From positions 1-9,635 of the forward strand of contig CANCOY010000125.1 of assembly GCA_947379865.1 (NCBI GenBank): a stretch of 9,635 nucleotides of DNA, read 5' to 3'. Shown here piece by piece: positions 6,032 through 9,635 of this stretch. The notes beneath the pieces are model-generated. The model made no database searches. It was not told the origin of the DNA and saw nothing but the letters and a program-made list of their open reading frames with translations. This DNA comes from Acetobacteraceae bacterium. GTDB taxonomy: Bacteria > Pseudomonadota > Alphaproteobacteria > Zavarziniales > Zavarziniaceae. The position numbers were made by a program, and so were the translations under genes. Position 1 is the first letter of the stretch; each line of letters opens with the position of its first letter.

Positions 6032-8062
6032 TCAGGCAGCCGCCAGTTCCGAGGCCTGCTTGATGGCGCGCTTGGCATCAAGTTCCATGGCCTCAAAGGC
6101 GCCACCGATCAGGGTGGCGGCAACGCCCTGTGACACCAGTTCATCGTGCAGCACGCGCGAGGGTTCCTGGCCGGCGCAGATGATGATGGTGTCGACCTCG
6201 AACAGCATGGGCTCGCCATTCACCAGGGCGTGGAGGCCGGCATCATCGATGCGCAGATAATCGACGCCATTCACCATCTTCACGTCGCGGCGCTGCAGGC
6301 TGAGGCGGTGGGTCCAACCGGTGGTGCGGCCCAGCGACTTGCCCACGGACGTGGTGCGGCGCTGCAACAGGGTTACATCCCGGCCCGAGGTCTGCACCCG
6401 CTTTTCCACGCCCGTAACACCTCCACGGGGGTGGTTGGTGAAATCGATGCCCCATTCGGCGGCAAAGGTTGGGATATCAAGGGCGCCCGAGGGACCGGCG
6501 TGGGTGATCAGTTCCGCCACGTCAAAGCCAATGCCACCAGCCCCCATGATCGCGACCCGCTTGCCCACGGGCTTGCGGCCAAGAATGGCGTCGATATAGC
6601 TGATGGCCTTGGGGTGGGTGATGCCCTCGATCTCGGGCGTGCGCGGCTCGATGCCGGTGGCGAGGATCACCCGGTCAAAGCCGGCGGCCTTCAGCATGGC
6701 GGCGTCCACCCGGGTGCGCAGGCGCAGGTCGATGCCGTGCACCTCGATCATCCGGGCGAAATAGCGCAGGGTTTCGTAGAACTCTTCCTTGCCGGGAATG
6801 CGCTTGGCCAGGTTGAACTGGCCACCGATCTCGTCGGCTGCATCGAACAGGGTTACCTTGTGGCCGCGTTCAGCCGCGATGGTGGCATAGGCAAGGCCGG
6901 CGGGGCCGGCGCCCACCACGGCAATCCGCTCTGCCTTTGTCACCTTCGGGAAGTTCAGTTCCGTCTCGCGGCAGGCCCGCGCGTTGACAAGGCACGAGGT
7001 GATCTGGCCCGTGAAGGTGTGGTCAAGGCAGGCCTGGTTGCAGCCGATGCAGGTGTTGATCTCATCCTCGCGGCCTTCCAGCGCCTTCTTGACGAGGTCG
7101 GGGTCCGCCAGCATGGGGCGGGCCATGGAGATGAGATCGGCATCGCCGCGCGCCAGCACTTCCTCGGCGACGGAGGGCATGTTGATGCGGTTGCTGGTGA
7201 TCATGGGCACGCGCAGGTGCTTGCGCAGGCGGCCCGTGACCTGGGCAAAGGCGGCCCGCGGCACCATGGTGGCGATGGTGGGCACAAAGGCTTCGTGCCA
7301 GCAGAAATGGGTGCTGATGATATCGGCACCCTCTGCCTCGATTGCCTTGGCCAGCGACAGCACTTCTTCCCAGGCAAGGCCGCCTTCCAGCATGTCCATG
7401 GCCGAGATGCGGAAGATCAGGATGAACTCGCGGCCAACCGTGGCCCGCACGCGGCGCACCACCTCCACCGCAAAGCGCATGCGGTTCTCCCACGAACCGC
7501 CCCAGCGGTCGTTGCGCTGGTTGGTCTTCTCGACGAGGAAGGCCGAAATCAGATAGCCGGCAGAGCCAATGATCTCCACGCCGTCATAGCCGGCTTCCTT
7601 GGCGAGGCGCGCACAGGTGGCGAAATCGGCGATCTGCTTTTCGATCAGCTCCTCGTCCATCTCGCGCGGCACAAAGGCGCCGATGCGCGACTTGATGGCA
7701 GAGGGCGCCACGCATTCAGGCGTGCCGGCAAGGGGGCCTGAATGCAGGATCTGCATGACGATCTTCACATCGGGGTCGGCCTCATGGACCGCCTTGGTGA
7801 TCCCGGCGTGCATCACGGCGTCTTCAGGGGTTGCCAGCACGGCGCCCCGGCCAGCCTCGCGATTGGGGCAGATGCCGCCGGTGATGATCATGCCGACGCC
7901 GCCGCGCACCCGCTCAACGAAATAGGCGGCCAGGCGTGGCCCGGCGTCTGCCACATCCTCAAGCCCCGTATGCATGGAGCCCATGAGCACCCGGTTCTTG
8001 ATGGTGGTGAAGCCAAGATCGAGTGGCGCAAAGAGATGCGGGTATTTTGCCGGCGCGTTCAT
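6032..8062 (-). CDS. fadH: FadH-type FMN/FAD/[4Fe-4S] ene-reductase (2,4-dienoyl-CoA reductase family)
   Basis: This 676-residue protein aligns along its length with E. coli FadH (NADPH 2,4-dienoyl-CoA reductase) as I recall it. It has an N-terminal FMN TIM barrel of the old yellow enzyme family (about 8-335), a [4Fe-4S] cysteine cluster C338, C341, C345 and C357, then FAD and NAD(P)H-binding folds with GAGPAG (384-389) and GAGGIG (507-512). The catalytic pair corresponding to E. coli Y166 and H252 is kept as Y170 and H256. One oddity is that the usual HxGR motif reads H107-S-G-P110, so a normally conserved arginine is missing. The start at 8062 follows GGGGGAAA at 6 nt and a strong promoter. 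FadH normally reduces dienoyl-CoA in unsaturated fatty acid oxidation. As first gene of a ring-cleavage operon, this copy may instead reduce a conjugated C=C in the aromatic pathway. The family is sure; the substrate is not. Confidence 0.88.
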   Translation of the reverse strand: MNAPAKYPHLFAPLDLGFTTIKNRVLMGSMHTGLEDVADAGPRLAAYFVERVRGGVGMIITGGICPNREAGRGAVLATPEDAVMHAGITKAVHEADPDVKIVMQILHSGPLAGTPECVAPSAIKSRIGAFVPREMDEELIEKQIADFATCARLAKEAGYDGVEIIGSAGYLISAFLVEKTNQRNDRWGGSWENRMRFAVEVVRRVRATVGREFILIFRISAMDMLEGGLAWEEVLSLAKAIEAEGADIISTHFCWHEAFVPTIATMVPRAAFAQVTGRLRKHLRVPMITSNRINMPSVAEEVLARGDADLISMARPMLADPDLVKKALEGREDEINTCIGCNQACLDHTFTGQITSCLVNARACRETELNFPKVTKAERIAVVGAGPAGLAYATIAAERGHKVTLFDAADEIGGQFNLAKRIPGKEEFYETLRYFARMIEVHGIDLRLRTRVDAAMLKAAGFDRVILATGIEPRTPEIEGITHPKAISYIDAILGRKPVGKRVAIMGAGGIGFDVAELITHAGPSGALDIPTFAAEWGIDFTNHPRGGVTGVEKRVQTSGRDVTLLQRRTTSVGKSLGRTTGWTHRLSLQRRDVKMVNGVDYLRIDDAGLHALVNGEPMLFEVDTIIICAGQEPSRVLHDELVSQGVAATLIGGAFEAMELDAKRAIKQASELAAA

Positions 8063-8087
8063 GTCTGTTTCCCCCGTAATCCAAAAA

Positions 8088-8115
8088 TGGATACAGAAGT
8101 GACCCGGCCTGTCAA
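8088..8115 (-). promoter_or_regulatory. Predicted sigma70-like promoter of the aromatic operon
   Basis: Read on the minus strand, a perfect -35 box TTGACA (8110-8115) is followed after 16 nt by TATCCA (8088-8093), which keeps the TAT of a -10 box. Transcription would begin near 8080, about 20 nt before the start codon at 8062, leaving a short leader that holds the GGGGGAAA ribosome binding site. The position immediately before the first gene and the match to consensus support it; activity is untested. Confidence 0.55.
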
Positions 8116-8134
8116 ACGGGCGGGGGCAACGCCT

Positions 8135-8148
8135 GGTCCGGACCGGTC
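8135..8148. promoter_or_regulatory. Overlapping palindromes upstream of the operon promoter, candidate operator
   Basis: GGTCCGGACC (8135-8144) is a perfect 10-bp palindrome and shares four bases with a second perfect palindrome, GACCGGTC (8141-8148). They lie about 20-33 bp upstream of the -35 box of the minus-strand promoter, where an activator could bind, in the 195-nt divergent intergenic region. GC-rich DNA makes short palindromes common, so this is only a candidate. The rest of the intergenic region (8063-8257) holds no other feature I trust; TTGCAA at 8163-8168 could belong to a weak plus-strand promoter. Confidence 0.3.
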
Positions 8149-8257
8149 GAGGGCAGAGTTTTTTGCAACGCTGACATGAACAGGCAACACTGGCTCACAG
8201 GCGGGGAATTGGGCAGCCTGATGGATGCGGGGCCGTAGCCTGGACGAAAGGAAAGAC

Positions 8258-8677
8258 ATGCCCAAATCCATGATGATCGCCTTCCTGGTCACAGATCTGG
8301 TCTTCCTGCTCTATTGGTTGATTTCGGGCCTGGCTCTCCTTGGCGTCCTGAACATTCCACCCGACTGGATGTACGCTGATTATGACAAGGCTGATGTGGT
8401 TGCCTGGAACTGGTCGTTTCTGCCTGTCGATCTTGGCTTCTCGGCGCTTGGACTGATGGCGGTCTCTGCCGCGCGGCGGGGCGCTGCCGTCTGGCGCCCG
8501 CTCGCCTTGGTATCCATGACGTTCACAATGGCTGCTGGCGGCATGGCAATCAGTTACTGGGCCTTGCTGGGCGAGTTCGATCCCAGCTGGTTCTTTCCCA
8601 ATCTCGCTCTGGTCATCTGGCCTCTGTTCTTTTTGCCACCTCTGATCCGGTCTATGGGAAGCCAGCAAGCCGCCTGA
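8258..8677 (+). CDS. Small four-helix membrane protein, YvaD/DUF5360-like
   Basis: This 139-residue, strongly hydrophobic protein has four predicted membrane segments at about 6-31, 52-71, 80-104 and 111-131. The polar loops contain conserved-looking motifs, DYDKAD with WNWSF-PVDLGFS (41-62) and a W/F/P-rich stretch before the last helix. The arrangement resembles the uncharacterised YvaD/DUF5360 family from memory; no biochemical function is known to me. The start at 8258 is chosen because AAAGGAAAG lies just before it; the ATG at 8225 in the same frame has no clear ribosome binding site and would add 11 charged residues. It is transcribed divergently from the aromatic operon and lies 74 nt before the antiporter gene on the same strand. 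The 74-nt gap (8678-8751) has no clear terminator, so the two may share a transcript. Confidence 0.72.
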   Translation: MPKSMMIAFLVTDLVFLLYWLISGLALLGVLNIPPDWMYADYDKADVVAWNWSFLPVDLGFSALGLMAVSAARRGAAVWRPLALVSMTFTMAAGGMAISYWALLGEFDPSWFFPNLALVIWPLFFLPPLIRSMGSQQAA

Positions 8678-8722
8678 TCCCAAGGGGGAGAACTGTTGCG
8701 TCCGTAAACATAAGGCCCAACC

Positions 8723-8755
8723 ATGACGACCAGTGGCGGAGGAGGGAACTCATGA
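8723..8755 (+). CDS. Possible 10-codon leader ORF overlapping the chaA start
   Basis: An ATG at 8723 opens a frame encoding MTTSGGGGNS and ends at a TGA (8753-8755) that overlaps the chaA ATG as ATGA. Its glycine codons are also the chaA Shine-Dalgarno sequence. TAAGG eight bases upstream could serve as a weak ribosome binding site. Translation of this frame would pass ribosomes straight over the chaA initiation site. It may equally be a chance frame. Confidence 0.2.
   Translation: MTTSGGGGNS
8738..8746 (+). promoter_or_regulatory. Strong ribosome binding site of the antiporter gene
   Basis: GGAGGAGGG lies 5 nt before the ATG at 8752 and is the strongest Shine-Dalgarno sequence in the window. 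It fixes the start of the antiporter gene. Confidence 0.75.
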
Positions 8756-9635
8756 GCGCACATGTGATCGACAGGACGCCACATTGGTCTTGGCTTGGCC
8801 CCGTGCTGGCCTGTGTCTTTGTCGGGGTTGCCATGGGGCTTGGTCTGCCCATGGACAATCCGTTTGTCATTGGGGCAGCCTCCATCCTTCTCGGCGTCTC
8901 GGTCTTTGCCGCCGTTCATCATGCCGAGGTGCTGGCCCTGCGGGTGGGCGAGCCCTTCGGTTCGCTGCTGCTGGCAGTTGCCGTCACCACAATCGAGGTG
9001 GCGCTGATCATCTCGATCTTCCTGTCTGATGCACCCGGCGCGGGGGAAGTGGCGCGCGACACCGTGTTCTCCGCCGTCATGATCGTGCTGAACGGTGTGG
9101 TCGGCCTCAGCCTGATCGTGGGCGGGCGGCGCCACCACGAGCAGGTTTTCATGTTCGATGGTGTCTCGGCAGCCCTTGGCGTGCTGGGCACACTGGCCGT
9201 TCTTGCCCTTGTCCTGCCCAACTTCACGACGACAACTGAGGGGCCGATCTATTCCGCGACCCAGCTTGGCTTCGTGGGTGCCGTCTCTCTGGTGCTCTAT
9301 GGCCTTTTCGTTTTCGTGCAGACGGTCCGCCACCGCGACTATTTTGCCGATCCCAATGGCGCTGGCCATGGCGATGGCGCCCCCCTGAAGCCGGGTGCAA
9401 AGGTAACCGGTGCCAGTGGCGTTTTGCTGGTGGTCGCCCTGGTGGTCGTGATCCTGATTGCCAAGCTGCTGTCTTATCCCCTCAACAGCCTGATCAGCCA
9501 TGCAGGCTTTCCGGCCAGCTTTGCCGGCGTGGTGATTGCAGCCATCGTCCTGCTGCCGGAAGCCATGGCGTCCCTGCGGGCGGCGTCGGCGAATCAGTTG
9601 CAGAACAGCCTGAACCTGGCCCTTGGATCGGCCAT
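8752..9635 (+). CDS. chaA: ChaA-type Ca2+(Na+)/H+ antiporter, N-terminal part (3' truncated by window)
   Basis: The 294 codons present encode a polytopic inner-membrane protein of the calcium/cation antiporter family, which usually has about 350-370 residues; the C-terminal end lies beyond the window. The first alpha-repeat is clear: HHAEVLALRVGEPFG (56-70) followed by a helix with the conserved acidic residue E82 in TTIEV. The second begins with GVVIAAIVLLPEA (259-271, acidic E270) and runs into QLQNSLNLALGSA at the window edge. Between the halves is a cytoplasmic-type polar, His/Asp-bearing loop (about 191-218). ChaA proteins exchange Ca2+ or Na+ for protons and help in salt and alkaline tolerance. 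The start is fixed by the strong upstream ribosome binding site. Its link with the preceding small membrane protein is by strand and proximity only. Confidence 0.9.
   Translation, partial: MSAHVIDRTPHWSWLGPVLACVFVGVAMGLGLPMDNPFVIGAASILLGVSVFAAVHHAEVLALRVGEPFGSLLLAVAVTTIEVALIISIFLSDAPGAGEVARDTVFSAVMIVLNGVVGLSLIVGGRRHHEQVFMFDGVSAALGVLGTLAVLALVLPNFTTTTEGPIYSATQLGFVGAVSLVLYGLFVFVQTVRHRDYFADPNGAGHGDGAPLKPGAKVTGASGVLLVVALVVVILIAKLLSYPLNSLISHAGFPASFAGVVIAAIVLLPEAMASLRAASANQLQNSLNLALGSA

Larger units (their letters stand above)
971..8062 (-). other. Six-gene aromatic catabolic operon (hydroquinone/hydroxyquinol to maleylacetate)
   Basis: All six genes run on the minus strand with gaps of 78, 24, 24 and 13 nt and one 4-nt overlap, so a single transcript from the promoter at 8088-8115 is likely. 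Order: fadH-like, hapC, hapD, aldehyde dehydrogenase, intradiol dioxygenase, VanA-like Rieske oxygenase. HapCD plus the dehydrogenase would yield maleylacetate from hydroquinone, and the intradiol enzyme would yield it from hydroxyquinol. Maleylacetate reductase, a VanB-type reductase, a transporter and a regulator are all absent from the window. Confidence 0.75.

Noticed and set aside
6146..7741. 531-codon open frame on the plus strand opposite the FadH-like gene
   Set aside because: It lies wholly antisense to a gene with intact catalytic motifs; its His/Gly/Ala-rich composition is that of a shadow frame in GC-rich DNA, with no recognisable domain.
8225..8257. Upstream ATG adding 11 residues to the small membrane protein
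   Set aside because: It lacks a clear ribosome binding site, whereas AAAGGAAAG directly precedes the ATG at 8258.
8554..9501. 315-codon open frame on the minus strand opposite chaA
   Set aside because: It is antisense to a clear antiporter; the hydrophilic His/Gln/Asp-rich translation is typical of the complement of a membrane protein gene.
1..9635. Mobile element, phage, CRISPR or toxin-antitoxin system
   Set aside because: No transposase, integrase, terminal inverted repeats, spaced direct repeats or small toxin-like gene pair was seen; all substantial genes fit aromatic catabolism or housekeeping membrane functions.

Overview
The window is a GC-rich, tightly packed piece of a bacterial chromosome or large replicon. 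Codon usage, gene density and gene types suggest a proteobacterium, probably an alphaproteobacterium of the sphingomonad or rhodospirillaloid kind. That placement is an inference from style, as no taxonomic marker gene is present.

The core (971-8062, minus strand) is a six-gene operon for aromatic ring cleavage. In transcription order it encodes: a FadH-type flavin/iron-sulfur ene-reductase; the small and large subunits of a two-component hydroquinone 1,2-dioxygenase (HapC/HapD, PnpCD type); an aldehyde dehydrogenase fitting 4-hydroxymuconic semialdehyde dehydrogenase (HapE type); an intradiol dioxygenase of the hydroxyquinol 1,2-dioxygenase type; and a VanA-like Rieske monooxygenase. Gaps are 78, 24, 24 and 13 nt, and the last pair overlaps by ATGA. 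A good sigma70-like promoter (TTGACA, 16 nt, TATCCA) lies just upstream of the first gene, with overlapping palindromes behind it.

Functionally, hydroquinone would be opened to 4-hydroxymuconic semialdehyde and oxidised to maleylacetate, while hydroxyquinol would be opened directly to maleylacetate. Two ring-cleavage routes therefore meet at one product. The VanA-like oxygenase probably prepares a substrate, for example by O-demethylation. No maleylacetate reductase, no Rieske reductase partner and no regulator is in the window, so the pathway is incomplete as seen. The FadH-like enzyme at the head of the operon has an altered active-site motif (HSGP in place of the usual HxGR), so its true substrate is open.

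On the left (1-965, plus strand) is the C-terminal part of a second, different Rieske oxygenase, the alpha subunit of a ring-hydroxylating dioxygenase, which converges on the operon with only 5 nt between the two stop codons. On the right, divergent from the operon, are a small four-helix membrane protein resembling the YvaD/DUF5360 family (8258-8677) and the start of a ChaA-type Ca2+(Na+)/H+ antiporter (8752 to the window end). These look like ordinary housekeeping neighbours. No tRNA, rRNA, insertion sequence, CRISPR array or convincing rho-independent terminator was seen.
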